NCBI RefSeq assembly: GCF_032854445.1
Contig: NC_088297.1
Location: forward strand, 17,745,127 to 17,809,126
Source: Liolophura sinensis
Lineage: Eukaryota; Mollusca; Polyplacophora; Chitonida; Chitonidae
Length of the DNA stretch: 64,000 nt
Direction of reading: 5' to 3'
Of this stretch, positions 21,903-36,500 are shown in pieces. The notes beneath the pieces are model-generated. The model was not told the origin of the DNA. It made no database searches and was given only the letters and a program-made list of their open reading frames with translations. The translations under genes and the position numbers were made by a program. Within the stretch, counting starts at the first letter, position 1. Each line of letters begins with the position of its first letter.

Positions 21903-24689
21903 ATTTGAAAGATGGTGTGAAAGAAATACTACATCAGTAGGAGGTGGTGGTCGGCAACAGGTATGCGCCAAGTCATAACAATAGGCTGGAAACTGAACAA
22001 AATCACAGAAAAGTGTTATTTAAAATTGAGTCAATTGGCCATCTGAAAGACTGCTGAGGAGACAAAATATACATCGCGCGACTCGAACTCGGATCATAAA
22101 ATATGTTCCTGGCCCGAGGTAAAATGTTAAAAAAGTCCAAGTTCAGCGGAATTATATCATTAATCAGTGAAAGTCTGGTAAATGGTTTTTTAAGTGAGTA
22201 GGTTTTTAAGAGCCGAGTTTTCAAAAATTGAATGTTTTTTTTAGTGGTTTTTTTTTCAACTTTTGGATTTGTCGTAAGTGCAAGGCACACATAAAACATT
22301 ACCTTACACGTCATCAAAACAGCTCATTCGTATTATTTTAATTAGTGAATTTAGCCTCATAACGGTATTATCATTGCTGCCCTACTAAGTTAAGGGAGGT
22401 CATATAATTGAGGTATACTCTAGCGAAATGATACTTTGAGCGAAACGATATGTAAAGAGATATTTGTGACTTGTTTTCGTCACCAATATCTCTTTAATAT
22501 AAAGGAATTGCATGACCACTTGAAGAGTCGACCATTCTTCGCCTTTTCTAACAGTATTAGTGACATGTTTTAAGTTCAGACTGCTGATCAACGCTACCCC
22601 GTTGTAGAGTTGGATAAAATTTTTATCGATTTCATTCGTGAATAAGATAACGCAACTCTTCTCTATACTTACATATTTACATGCAACCCACTTGTTTGTA
22701 ACGTTTACTGACATGAGAGTATGTTGGCAGTTCTGTGCGAAGAACAGGAGTAAGACGCATCGTTCACGATGAAGCAGAAACAGTAGCAGTTGAATCAGAG
22801 ATCCTTGCGGTACTCCAGACAATATCCCCTTCCATGTCTATAGATTCTGCCCCCTGTGAAACAACCCGTTCCTGGCTTTCGAGAAATGAACGCAGTCATT
22901 TGAGCAGTAATGTCTCATTTTATGTACATGAACGCATCACACGCGGCAACATCGTATGCTTAGCAAAAAGATAAAAAAATTATAGCACAGAGTTTAATGT
23001 ACCAGATCAGACACAGCAACGTGCTGTTTGGCAAATGGTCACACGCAATCGGTGTAATTCGGCCTCTTGTCAATTCACCTCAGTTAGGGTTTTTATTCTA
23101 ACTGGTCATATAAATGAATATCTGCAAATCTGATCTGATGTCCTGACACTTGAGTAGTGGGAGCGTCATTTTCTGTGTAAAAAATTTAGTACAACAATTT
23201 ATTTAGACTGATAACTCGTTATCTGTGTTCACTGCCGAACTCATGGCAATTATTATATATTATACATGTATATTATTATATTATATATGTATATTCTACA
23301 TACTTTATCTATGTACCGCGTTTTATTATGCCACTGTGTGCCGGCGCATATCGTGATACCTGGCTATGAACTAGCTGACCGGTTGTCTTAGTAAGTTCTG
23401 TTACCTGTTATAGCTCTCACTGTCTCTGTATTATTGAAAGAGGCAATTAGTTCTGTAAAGGAGAAGTTCAAACATATCTGGCAAAACCAATTTCCGGCAA
23501 GGAGAGGTTCTCCATGACCGCAACTCATTTGTTACTTAATGGTATAACCTGTCGCTTAATCGTCGCCAGGATGAAATACTATTATTTCGACTTCTTTCTG
23601 GTCATCAACCACCAACCAATACTTATTCAGATTTGGTCACAGGGTTTCGCGATGAGTGTTTTGTGGAGGACACTATTTCTTATCTCATATTTCATTGCCT
23701 ACGTTACACATACCCTTAATATTTGTGGTACACAGAATTACAACCACTCTAACGACCGTCGTTTTTATGAAGTTACAGCATTAAGCCCTATGAAAAATCA
23801 TAAAGTATTTCAGATTGTTGCTAAATTTCGAACTCGATGGCATAGACTCTAGCTGCACTAAGGAAATTATATAAATGAGAATGGTCCCTTAATCTATTGA
23901 ACTACACACACAACTTTTTTTTAAATATTTGAATTGAAGGTAAAGAAGTCCAAGCTCCGGCTGTCGTGCATTGCCCCAACGAGGAGGAAAACGCCATTAC
24001 AATCTCCCCCCGCCCCCTTCATATAAATGCTTAAATAGTAAAAAATTATTAAGTCCCTACCACCCTGGTTTAAGCAGGCTGAGGTAAAAAAAATGCAGTG
24101 ATGCCGTGACACAAAATGCCATAATTTCATCACATTTAACATAAAAAAAATATTTAAAGAAACTCCAGGTAAACAGAATCGTTCTTGAGATTTGCATCAA
24201 AAGTCTTTGTGACACGCGAGGTCGGTAATTATATCATGGTTATTGAACAATACATATTGATTATGTTGATCTTTTTACGAATGTCACAAAACAGTGATAC
24301 ATACTTCGCCTTTTTCAAAAAAACCACTACAGAGGGGAAAGAAAGATATAGAACAATAATTTTCAGCATCAGTCGGGTCATCTTTTTTCAAGAAGGGGAT
24401 CTCATTGTCTTTTATAAAATCTATTAGAAGACATCCATTTTGATGGGATGCATTGAAAATTAAGCATATACTGGAAAGGCCAATCCCCTTGTACAATCTT
24501 TCAAAAGCAATCCCGATATGTTATCATATCCACAGAACCTGTCTATTATGTCATCACAGTGAGTATAAATTGGAGGCTTGATTCCGTTGTGTGGGTTCTT
24601 GTAAAATAGCATGGAAGAAATCATTAAACAACTCTGTGTCTAATGAGACATTTAAAGCTTCAGTGGCTTCATAACTGACACAGCCTGGA
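21903..24689. other. Non-coding DNA, nothing recognised
   Basis: Open frames here are short and without recognisable domains. There is a TATATAT-rich patch near 23250-23300 and an AAAGGAGAAG word at 23457. Confidence 0.5.
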
Positions 24690-25570
24690 GCATATAGCCT
24701 TTTGATTACTTTGCTATTACACAATTTACAAAGCTTTGCTATCCGACATATTACACAATTCACAAGGATTTCCTTTCATCGATATTACATAATTTATAAA
24801 ACCCTATCGTATCACGTGACTTGCCTGTCCTTGATATCAAACAGCAGAGTTCACCGTTCAGAAGGGTTTCCAGCCTAAGAAACCACACAATCCATAAAGT
24901 TTCCATGTCCCAATATCACATAATTTGTGAAGTTCCAGTGTTATCAATATCGCACAATTCATAAAGTTTCCATGTCCTCAATATCACACAATTCATAAAC
25001 TTTCCATGTCCTCAATATCACACAAATCATACAATTTCCATGTCCTCAATATCACACAATTCATAAAGCTTCCATGTCCTCAATATCACACAATTCATAA
25101 ACTTTCCATGTCCTCAATATCACACAATTCATAAAGCTTCCATGTCCTCAATATCAAACAATTCATAAACTTTCCATGTCCTCAATATCACACAATTAAT
25201 AAAGCTTCCATGTCCTCAATATCACACAAATCATAAACTTTCCATGTCCTCAATATCACACAATTCATAAAGCTTCCATGTCCTCAATATCACACAATTC
25301 ATAAAGTTTCCATGTTCTTAATATCACACAATTCATAAACTTTCCATGTCCTCAATATCACACAATTCATAAAGCTCCCATGTCCTCAATATCACACAAT
25401 TCATAAACTTTCCATGTCCCCAACCTCACAATCCATAAAGCTTCCATGTCATCAATATCACACAACTCATAGAGCCTCCATGTCCTCAATATCACACAAT
25501 TCATAGAGCCTCCATGTCCTCAATATCACACAACTCATAGAGCCTCCATGTCCCCAATATCACACACTCC
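24690..25570 (+). repeat. 34-bp minisatellite, array 2 (about 20 units)
   Basis: The unit is CATGTCCTCAATATCACACA followed by ATTCATAAAGCTTC. It has the same length and the same first 15 bases as the 18.1-kb array. Units alternate between AAAGCTTC, AAACTTTC and AAAGTTTC endings, and the flanks (24.70-24.95 and after 25.40 kb) are more diverged. Confidence 0.9.
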
Positions 25571-28034
25571 ATAATAAATTCCATGCCGTTGTTGGTAAAC
25601 AATTTTTAAAGGCTGCATGTCCTGAAAACCACACAATTAATGTGAAGTTTACTAAATCGTCATCTCAGTCTAGACATTCAGAAGACTGGGACAGTTTAGA
25701 CTTTCTGAAGTATTCTGAGAGTGCCTTCTTGGATTCTTTTTAACCGACATCCCAGTTATTTTATGGTCGTTGTCAATTTTTACTTAATATTTTGTTCGGT
25801 TTTTTGTGAGAAAGTTGGCAATCGTGGTGATGATTTTCTCGGTGTTTCCCCCCCCACCTCCGCCACCCCCCCCCCCCCCTGAACATTACCATTGTATGAA
25901 TGAAACGAAAACTTCAGGAACAAATTACCAGAGCAATGAACAGCAGTTAAATTTGAATTGCAACACTTACAATTTTGACTGGCTAAAAATGTTACCCAAA
26001 GACTTTTCTTTCGAGGTTTTCTTTTTGAATATAATTTATTAAGTGCTTTTAATATACAACTGTTCACAAATGGCCAGTGAAACGTTGTATGAAAAATTTC
26101 CGCGGTTTTATTTCTCTTTGTTTTCAAAACCTCCCGACTTCAGTGGTGTAAGGTGCCCGTCACTTATGTTTCCAAAAATAAAATAGTTTTCCATCACCTC
26201 GTTGAAGGTCAGATGAATGAACCGTCGTCGCTTTGACGTCACGACCCTCCAAAGAGGGCAAATCATGTCGGTTATAAACCATAGGCTTTACAGTTTTGTT
26301 GCGATATATTTCACATATGTTACAACTTGCAAACTTCCATGTAACTCTACCACCAGACTCGCACCTGCTCTCATACCTTATATTCTCGAATCAAAAACAG
26401 TTCACCCTTACACATGTATGGCAGAGGTAACAAAATGTACAATCATACATTGGTGAAGGGCCCACTTTCGCAAAGAGGCTTACGACATTTTCTTATCGTA
26501 CATTTGTCGTACAATATTTTGCGCGGCACTTTTACCGCACCTTTGTCGAACATAAACGGCATCTTTGTGAAACTGGCTCCTATTTGCGTACATGTGTGGT
26601 TTGTCTTCTCGTTGAAAAAAATAATAAACTAGTGCTTTTCGAGAAAAAGCAGAATTTTAATTTCTGTACTAACATACACAGAGTACATGCATATTCCTAC
26701 ATTTGTAAATGAACGGTTTAAAAATATGTCATTAATATAACACTTCTGATTATAATATATGTAAAAAAAAACCAGCAACAATTAATTTTGGAAATATGAA
26801 TGCTTTGTTTTACGGTTATGTATTGCAATTGTTTTCGACATTTTGCAGCTAACAATCCAGTACAGAAAATAAATACACCAACCTGCACGGACGATGTTAG
26901 TGTCATTTGATATAGCAGATAGAAGACTTTACGTTCTGCTCTGGTTAGCCAAGTCAGTGAACAATCTGGGCTCTCTCCATATAGCAATTAGAGTGAGGTT
27001 GACAGGTTGAGGAAAAAAAAACAGCAATTCAAGTCAACAGTAAAAATTAAATGGATGGAATTAATTGAATGTAATGTTAAATTCACCCGTTTACCACTTG
27101 CTGTAAAATCTGTCTAGGGATGTAGATAGAACACAACCAGTGTATATTACATCGCTAACCCTTGTGCCGGAGGTTCGGAGCAATGGCCATGAAGTGTTAG
27201 GGAACTTAGTTTGCTAACATGCGCAATGCATTAGCTGTGATTATAAGTAATAAACATTTTTATTAAATGAATTACACATTCCAGCAAAATGAATTCAGTA
27301 CACAACAAGCTTGATCACATTTCTAAAATATATTTGCTTCATTTTGTTCATTATGGCCTGTAAGCGCCATATTAACTGTCAAAATTATTTTTGGTACATG
27401 TATATATCAACATTTATAAAATGAAAAATTCTTCAGCACGGCGTTTAACCGTGATTAAGTAAATTAATAAAATAAAATATTACCTAACTTGCAGTGATCG
27501 TCGGGGAATATATAGAGTGGATATAATTTCCATCACTGATTAAACGGGACCAGCGAAAATATTGTCTGGAGTGCTACAGTGAGATTCAAACTCACCATTG
27601 TGGATGTCTAACCCCAACCATTTTCCAGCTGAGCTTGACGCTCGACCTTGGCAAGTGGTGAGTTCGAGTCTCTCTCGAGGCAGCATTTACGCTCGTCTCT
27701 TATTAGTGTTGCCTATTTACTGGCTCAGGTTTGGTCTTAGAGTAGACACAAGTCAGTAGACGTAAGGTAGAATATGAAGACAGCATTGAGGCAAGTATTT
27801 ATATAAAACCCTTATTAAAATATTACGGATTTTATTTCACTGGAACAGGTTTTAGGCCACACTGACTATTACTGAAATATATTTAGAACGATTGTGTGCC
27901 AAAATTAACTGTATTAAGTCATGGCATGGCAAACAGTTTAACAGAGAAAATGACTGAATCATGAAGGCATTTTCCATGTATAGCTGATACATAATTCCTC
28001 TTTCCCCGAAGTTTTCCCACAGAATTGGCTGGAT
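25571..28034. other. Non-coding DNA with a C-rich tract
   Basis: An interrupted poly-C stretch lies at about 25849-25879. A tRNA-like B box (GAGTTCGAGTCTC, about 27660) suggests an old SINE head. No exon is supported. Confidence 0.45.
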
Positions 28035-28425
28035 GCATTTCTGGATGTATTTCTTAGAGTATTGCTGTATTTGTGGGTGTATTTCTTAGAGTATTGATAT
28101 ATTTGTTTGTGTATTACTCAGAGTATTTATGTATTTATTTGTGTATTACTTAGAGTATTGTTGTATTTGTGTGGGTATTTCTTAGAGTATTGATGTATTT
28201 GTGGATGTATTACTCAGAGTATTAATGTATTTGTGGGTGTATTTCTTAGAGTATTGATATATTTGTTTGTGTATTACTCAGAGTATTTGTGTATTTATTT
28301 GTGTATTACTGAGAGTTTTGTTGTATTTGTGTGGGTATTTCTTAGAGTATTGATGTATTTGTGGATGTATTACTCAGAGTATTGATGTATTTGTGGGTGT
28401 ATTTCTTAGAGTATTGATGCAATTG
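28035..28425 (+). repeat. 32-bp minisatellite with 160-bp higher-order period
   Basis: The basic unit is near GTATTTGTGGGTGTATTTCT followed by TAGAGTATTGAT. A five-unit block starting at about 28073 recurs at about 28233 with few changes. Confidence 0.85.
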
Positions 28426-29255
28426 TCATGATTCACAATTTATTTATTAGTCCCAAACTGTTACTCGGGGAATTACATGTTTACACCCAGTCTGCCAGTA
28501 CGTCAATATGTCACTCTGACAGTCCATCACAAAAAGTTATTTGAAACCGGTTCATTGCACTGAATTGAAATTCTGTACGTAGTTTCACCTTGATAAGTCA
28601 AGACGCCAAACCCCAAGCATACATGCATGCTATGACAAGTTACAGATCGAGTTCGAATATGTGAACAAATGGCCGTTATGTCCACACAGTTTTCCGGACT
28701 CTGTCAAAACGGATCATGGTATTGAAGCGATACATGCTTTTGGTACATGCTTTTACCTTAACAAGTTACAGATTAAATTCTAGTTTCAGACCCGTATGTC
28801 CAAATTGTTAAACATTAAAGCCGGTTTTGTCTGAACAGTTCTCCAGACTTTCAAAACGGTACATCATAATGTAATCAAACATGATTTATGGCTTCACTTT
28901 ATCAAGGTGCACCCCATTCTGGAGTTGCGGACTCCTGCGTCCAGTTTGGACACAGTAATGGCCACTTTTGTCCAAACAGTTTACCGGGATTATTGGAAAG
29001 GTTTCTGGTACAAGGTTTTACCACAACAAGCTACAGTTTGACTTTCCCGCGATAGCGTCATGAAAATGTGCTACTGACCTCTGTCCGCACATCAATATCA
29101 ACCAGTCTAACCACCAACACGGTACCAATGGTTCTCTGAACTGATACTGCTGGTAGAAGAAAAAGAAACTTCCCTTAATAAATGCAAAAAAGTAGAAGTG
29201 ACGACCAATATGTGAGATTTAGAGAACTGAGAAAAGAATATATATTCTTGAGAAA
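28426..29255. other. Non-coding DNA, nothing recognised
   Basis: Diverged internal similarity is suggested by recurring words (TGTCCAAACAGTTT, ACAAGTTACAGAT at about 28635, 28762 and 28980), possibly an old tandem duplication. No exon was found. Confidence 0.35.
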
Positions 29256-29256
29256 A

Positions 29257-29336
<80 letters not shown>
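29256..29336. repeat. (AT)n microsatellite
   Basis: About 40 uninterrupted AT dinucleotides. It directly adjoins the 3' end of a SINE-B copy. Confidence 0.97.
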
Positions 29337-29344
<8 letters not shown>

Positions 29345-29455
29345 AGGTTTCATGCGGTACACATTTTCAGTCATATTACCACGGAGATTCATGACGAGAG
29401 TGTACATGTATTGTGTCTTCTTGTGGTATGGCGAGTCCATAGGACGGCGTGAACT
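29345..29455 (-). repeat. SINE-B 3' fragment
   Basis: The minus strand shows the family block CACAAGAAGACACAATACAT followed by the ATATGACTGAAAAT tail. DNA from 29456 to 30509 shows no supported feature. Confidence 0.65.
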
Positions 29456-30509
29456 TCTAAATATTTAGTACATGTAACAGAATTGTACATCTAATATTGT
29501 ATACATTTATGTTTTGCGTGTGTATCATGTCTCAGTTAACAGGCGATTAGAAAACTGTTTGCCTTAGGGGAGATTTTTACTATTCAACTGCTAAGCCGTA
29601 TCATAGCTGATCTTTCTGCTCCAGTGAATTGACATAGGTTGAGCACTGAAAACGTAAGTAGTTTGTAGGGATATATTAAAATAAACTCATTAAATACAAG
29701 ATGTCTGCTTTGAAATCAGTTGAGTCGTGTTTTAAAGAATATCAACACAGAAAGGCCGAGAAAAGGAATTTTATGGGCTCTGTAGTGTTGAATTAAACCG
29801 TTTTCACAAGTTGCATATTCTACTTGTCGGAAAGTAGATACAGTAGGTATAGATGTTTCCTTTCAGTTTTAAATCAGATTTGTGATGATTTGCTGACCAT
29901 GATCTGTAAACTGTCATCATCAGCGTGATGTAGCTGAAAAAATTCCAGCACAGTTTGCAACATTTTTTTCCCGCTTCATATATCATCACTAATTTTTGTA
30001 TAGTCTTTTGCGCAGACAAGCAAAACTCAAGTTTTCTTTTAAAAATAATTCTCTGTTCTATATAAACCACAGGGCCATACCACATTTATTGTGCTGTTTT
30101 GGAAGGATTCAAGAGAGAATACGATTCAGCAGGAATCACAAAGGTTTGTACACAAAGGTCTGGCCGATAGTTTCATAACGCCGTCCCAAGTTTATCCAGT
30201 TTTTAGTCAGTGAGGTTCTATTTTCGAGTGCAAGGTTTCTTCACTGTTTTATGTTGTCAATTTTTTTAGCTCAGCTTGCTACTAGCCGAAAAATGATAAT
30301 CTTCTTTAAAGTGTATAATATTTTGAGTAGCTTTGTGTTTTACCCTTTATTACCTATTGTTTTTTTTTGTTTTGAGCTCCGTATTAAAAAAAATAACTTA
30401 TTTCAGGGGGGTCAGGTTACACCCCTGTACTGGCAACAGAGGTAAGAAAAGATAATCACCAAATACACGTTATCTTTGTTGTTTTTGGATATATTTCAGT
30501 TTTACAACT

Positions 30510-33500
30510 ATGGTGCTAAAGATGTTTAATGTCATCGGCCTGTTGGGCATTCTCAGCCTTGTAAGGTAAGATTACTTTAGATAGTACTTAAGTCGTTAAG
30601 TTTTATTGGGCATAACTACGTGTACATAGGGGTAGCCGTACTATAAGATGTAATCTCTCTGGATATAGACCTGTCCTATATATCTGCTACAGTTCAGAAA
30701 CAGATTATTCATTTATATGCTGACGTAAAATAAAAGGACAATGAATTCTAAAAGAAACAAACAATAAATCCGTTTGACGCTGTCTTTTGCTTGATCATTC
30801 ACAGGCTTCATGCAAATAGTAGCCATGTTGTCTGCCACATTTAAGAGGTTTACACTGAAAGACACGAAAAGGTGACGATGTGGGCGGGTGGTGGGTAGTT
30901 GTATGTTTGTATCAAGGCAGGAATGCAGAATATGCTCTTGTCACATATATGCCATCTGAATGGACGATTTGGCGTGTATTATCACAGCATATAGGTAATA
31001 TATGCAGGACGTGAATGATTAATAAAATTAATTTTTATAAACAATTCTGATGAAATGAAGTGTGTATAAAATTAATGATCTTTAAGAAAAACATGGAAGA
31101 AAATTTGATTTACTGAATTCAGCTGCACTTTATAGAAATCTGTTTAGGCGGTTTTGGGTTGAGGATCTATGTGAACTTTGCGCCAGAAAGTTTGGCAATT
31201 GGACTGCAAGGTATAAGTCGGTTATAATACCGTAATAATACCATAATGTGACTGCCGTATAAGTGACGTGGGCACATTCTGGTGTAAAATGACAAAACAC
31301 ATAAAATGAAAAACTCGACGTATCTAAGTCGTCACAAATACTGGCCGATTATCCAGAATGTCATTTTCTCTTATTACATTATGTTGCAGTGTATCACTTG
31401 CCATGCCGAAGGCGTCTCCCGCAAAACAACCAGAAAGACTGCAGAGTCCCTGGCAACCATATCCACCGCCCAAGACCTGTGACGTGTGCGACATGTGAGT
31501 ATACATACTGCCACGAGGTAATGACGAGCACGCATTGATGTAGTACCTTTGCTTTGCATCACATACTTAATTACACTTGGTACGGCCCTATCAAAATCTC
31601 CCAAATCAGTCTAATTAACAAAGATGAGTACATCAACCAAACTAATGTTTCAGTTCAGCTTTTACATACGAAGATGATCGTTGTGAAAGTAGCTTAATAA
31701 CATTTAATCCCATGTGGATTCTGACACGTGAAATCGTGTAGTTCAGTAACATGGTGTGCATGTTACGGTGCGAGTAGTATCTAAGCCATAACAACCGTAC
31801 ATTATTTGTGAAACATTTTATATGAGTTTATACTTTGGACTTTATTTTCATTAGTGAAAAACAAATCTTTCTCATAGTCTTTCTTAATAAAACATGTATT
31901 TCATCTTAAGACAGAATTGTGTTTGTCACACCTTTTTAACAAATAGCAGAGCATTTATATAGGTGCGTATACCATCAGGGACCGTTCGAGCCGCTAACCC
32001 TTACTTACTGAACAAACCAAGAGTATATTGCTTAATTCCATATAGTAAAAGGCTGGTAAAAACTATTCAGGGAGGTAAAATATGGAAAAATTGAGTTTCT
32101 TTGTGATCATAATAATTGATGGGAAAGTTTTTATTATTTGCAGATAATTTAATGGTGTAGTATAGCACAAACTTAAACAAAAAGTGATTCCCAAAAACTG
32201 GTCCGGTGCACATAGGTTTTCCAAATTCAGTACGTGTGTATACGAGCTAGAATTAAGACTCCAAAGTATGAATGGATAGTGTTTTTCGTATCATAATTTT
32301 CAAACCTGAGACTCGTGTGAACAACGTTTAAGTGTTTTCCTTAAGGAAATCCCATCTACACGGTATAGTCCTGCAAGTATCTCCATACAAGGGTCGATTA
32401 AATTTAGATCGCCAATCATTTCAGACACATTCACGTGACTTTGAGTTATTTACACGGTGATATTTATTACAATCGATTTCTGGATCTTTAATTACATTTA
32501 AATTCCCCACGGAGATCACAAAAGATTATCGTTATCGTTTTTGTACATATAATCTGGATTGATCAACATTTGGTCATTGGAGATTGAAGATAATATTACA
32601 GTCACAAATTTCGTACATTCTGTTTTCTGACCTAAATTAGATTGCATAAAAAGTATTGACGGAGGTTTGGTGGATGCCCTTCTTAAGTCGACATGTTACC
32701 AGAATTTACACGTAAGAAATACTTAAGCTTAATTAACATACCTTTGGAGTGTAAAACAATTATTTATGGCTGTAATCCTGCAACTCATGTTTTGATATTT
32801 GCCTCTTACAGATTTGAAACCGGGGTCGCTGACACCAAGCCGCTCCTGAAATCGATCAAGGAAAAGGCACAAAAAGCACCAGAATGCGTTGCAAGTGTGT
32901 AGGCGTAACTATATGTTTCATTGAACATCCAATGACTGAAGCAATCACTGAATAAGACAGTTGTATATTTTATGCCTTTTTTTATCTCTTGCCGAAACAT
33001 TGTGCATTTTCACACTGAAGGGGCCTCCGTGGTCGAATTTTTGCCCTGCGAGTCTTACTAATGTAATCGCTGTGAGTTCAAGTCCGGCTCATGCTGGTTT
33101 TCTCTCCGGTCATCTGTGGGAATGTCTGCCAGCATTCTGACTATGGTCGTAGGTTTCCCCTGGGCACCGTAAGGATTTCCTCCCACCAAATAGCTGGCCG
33201 CCGTCGTGTAAGTGAAATACTGTTGAGGAGAGCGTAATAATACCAATCATATAAATAAATAAATAAATTTTACACTAAAACTTTCCGAAAATGGATTATT
33301 TCATTACGCTTTATATCCTGTTTACATTCAGACTTTGAAAATAAAAATAATCGTCATAGTAAGAACTTTTTTTCTGAATTTAGTGATGTTTTCTATTATT
33401 GATTAATCTTTATTTCTTTTTTTCTGCAAGCAATATCCAGGGTAACAGTGAACAATTAAAACGGTTGTGTAAAGTGCGTTTTGATATGTTCCGGGAAGAG

Positions 33501-36500
33501 ATATTTTATACGATCGTGATTGTCGATTCAGGTGTTTCACACGGAGAAAAAATAGTTGGGGCATGACCACTCAATAACGACACTCATGCAAATTGTGATC
33601 AGGATTTTGTATCGTTCATACTGACTTTATCACAGGTTATTACTAAAGAAGTCGTTTTCGTTTTTCCTTTCATTGTACAGAAATAACGGTATTGGCTGGG
33701 CCTATGAGTGGCACAGTTGACCACGACCCTTCCTCTGTGGAGTGTCCTGTCGGTACAACCCTCATTAACTGTAGATGCAGTATAGAAAACCAAGAATGTG
33801 AGGGGGCTTCATCCAACGGTCGTAAATGTACGGCTTTTAAAGGCGTCAGTAATCCACCTACTAGAGTTCAGGTAAACTGCATTATTTTATTTCCCTATTC
33901 ATTTGCTTGTGTTTAAGTCTCACCAGTTCTCGCAGATTTTTACGTCCAAAACAGACTGGGAACTCCCAATCGCTAAAGTGGCTCAAATCCATGATTTTAT
34001 GATAGTTGGCAAGAGCGTCACTGAGCTGACGAATTCAATTGGCGATCATTCTTTTATTTTTTTATTTATTTATTTGATTGGTGTTTTACGCCGTACTCAA
34101 GAATATTTACCTTATACGGCGGCGGCCATCATTTTGGTGGGAGGAAACCGGGCAGAGTCCGGGGGAAACCCACGACCATCCGCAGGTTGCTGGCAGACCT
34201 TCCCACGTACGCATTCTTTTAAAATTACCACAAACTTATTGTGCAAACACGTCTCTCCACACTGTCTCACCGAAACCTTCGTCATCCCGCGACATTGTTA
34301 AAATGCCAATTCATCTTACTCCTCTCTAAGGGAGGAAAGTGAGGTGGGATTGTCTTTGCCGCCTTTTTATTACACCAGCTGACCCCATGAACCCCATGAG
34401 AAATCAGACTTTATGAGCGCCAGTACATGGCCCGTTGGCCCCTCTCAAGAGTATAGCAAAAGGGACACATGTTTGGCAGGAAAGTGCCAAAGAAAATTTG
34501 TAGAAGAGAAGCAGTCTTCAGTATACGTTTTTATTTTCATGTAAATTGGTGACTTTAAAAACCCCAGCATGCCCATTTAAAACTTAATTATCGCGTGACA
34601 TTATTGACAGCTACCGATCTTCCACAGTGTTTGGCGACATTTAACGCCGTGGTGATCGGTAACTGCTTGTTGAGTTTAATCTTTAAAGTTGTCCTGGAGT
34701 TCTAAGAAAACTCAACAGGCGTCAGCAGCAGGTCACCTGGTCAACATAGTTTTTAATGGCATATTTGTTCAAAATTTTTCGGTTAATCTAATGTTCAACA
34801 ACGAAGACAGACGACAAGTGTCAGAATTGTTACCTTTTCCCCCCGTCCAGTGGAACGTCTCCATGACGTTTCATTCTGAAGTGCGTGAATGTGTTTCAAA
34901 ATTTTGTCCTGTAACTTGAAACTGAACATTCGCCAGTAAGACAGAGTTTCTGATTGATTTATGGTGTGGTTTTTACGTTTATTTTCCAAATGTGCATCTG
35001 AGACACGCGGAAGTGACTGCCGAGGTGTTTAGTTGAGGCTTGAGTTCTCATTAGTTTATCGAGCTTTAATACCGTATCTGTTTCGTCGAACATTATGCAT
35101 AAAATACACTACATACACATTACTGTAATGTATTCTCAGCATAAGTTATTTGAAAATGTATGTTTGGGTGTGGTAATATCGTCGGCCGGGGATTGATGTG
35201 AGAAGTGTTAGTAATGCCGACAAAGTAATGATATGAATGTCTTTCATGGTCTTGTATTTGTATATGTCTGTATATAAGTATGTATGCGTGTTCTAATAAT
35301 AAAAAAAATCATTAAAATTCCTTCTAATTATAGAAAAAAAACAATCATATAACGGAAAAGAGCAATGGGCTCGACTTGATCGCAACTTGATCCGATTGTC
35401 TCCTTTCACAGGCGATAGCGACTTGTGTGCCTAGCTGCACTGGGACGTTCACCATAGAACAAACCCCACTTGTAGGACTTCAAGCAGGCCTTCCAGTCGC
35501 CATGTGCCCGACACAAACCGAGATTGTGGGTTGTTGGATTTACGGATTGTAAGTATAATCGATATTTTGCCCATAGATTTAGATGGCTAATCATCTACTG
35601 TCTTGTCCAGTGTCAGTGTAATGTGACTGGATTGGGTGTCATATCTGGTGTCTTCAGCATGACACTTTAGTGTCTGCAGCACCTTGGTGCCAATGTTTTG
35701 CTCCGCCACAAGAAGATACAATATACACACGCCTGACTAAAACATTGTTAAATGTTATTTGCTTAAATAACGGCAAATTATTCCATCATTAGCGCTATGG
35801 CTTAAGTAGAATTAGTTATAAAAATAGAATGTAGTGATGTTAATTGCCATTTCTTAGAAATCATTGGTCAACAAAATGCTTTGTTGTCACTAATTTAACA
35901 TAGAATAACATTAAAACAATGCGAAGGCTTCAGACTTTGGGATGTTCACTCCATCAGTGGAATCAGTGTTTATACAAAATAGAAATATAAGAGACTAAAG
36001 CACAGAGAGCAAATTCAGAAGCAGAGGCGAAGGTGTGATGATTGACAAATGGTCACTGACACACAACTGGTGAAAAAGAGCCTCTTGTCTATTCATATCA
36101 GTCATGGCTTTGCTCTGTCTGTTTATGTAAATGCTTAAATAGTAGAAAATTACAAGGACATGCCCCTCACAACCATGGCATAAGTAGAACTAGGTAAAGA
36201 AAGAATGCAATTCCGTTATTTACAGTTTACAATTTGTTAGACATCACGTTTGTGCTGTGCTTTTCTAGGCCAAGTGGGGAAACGTAATTTCCACGAAGGT
36301 TTCATAGCGCCCTCTGGTAAATGGTCTCTGCCAGCAGACACTGACAGGGATATTGATGTGGAGATCTATACAATATTACCTCCAAACATTAAAGAGGTCT
36401 AGGTCCAAAAGCTTTTCAAAAATGAATAACGTTTGTTAAAATGACACCCATTACCGCAAAAAGTGTAAACGCGTTCAATAATTAAAACGTACTATTTAAG

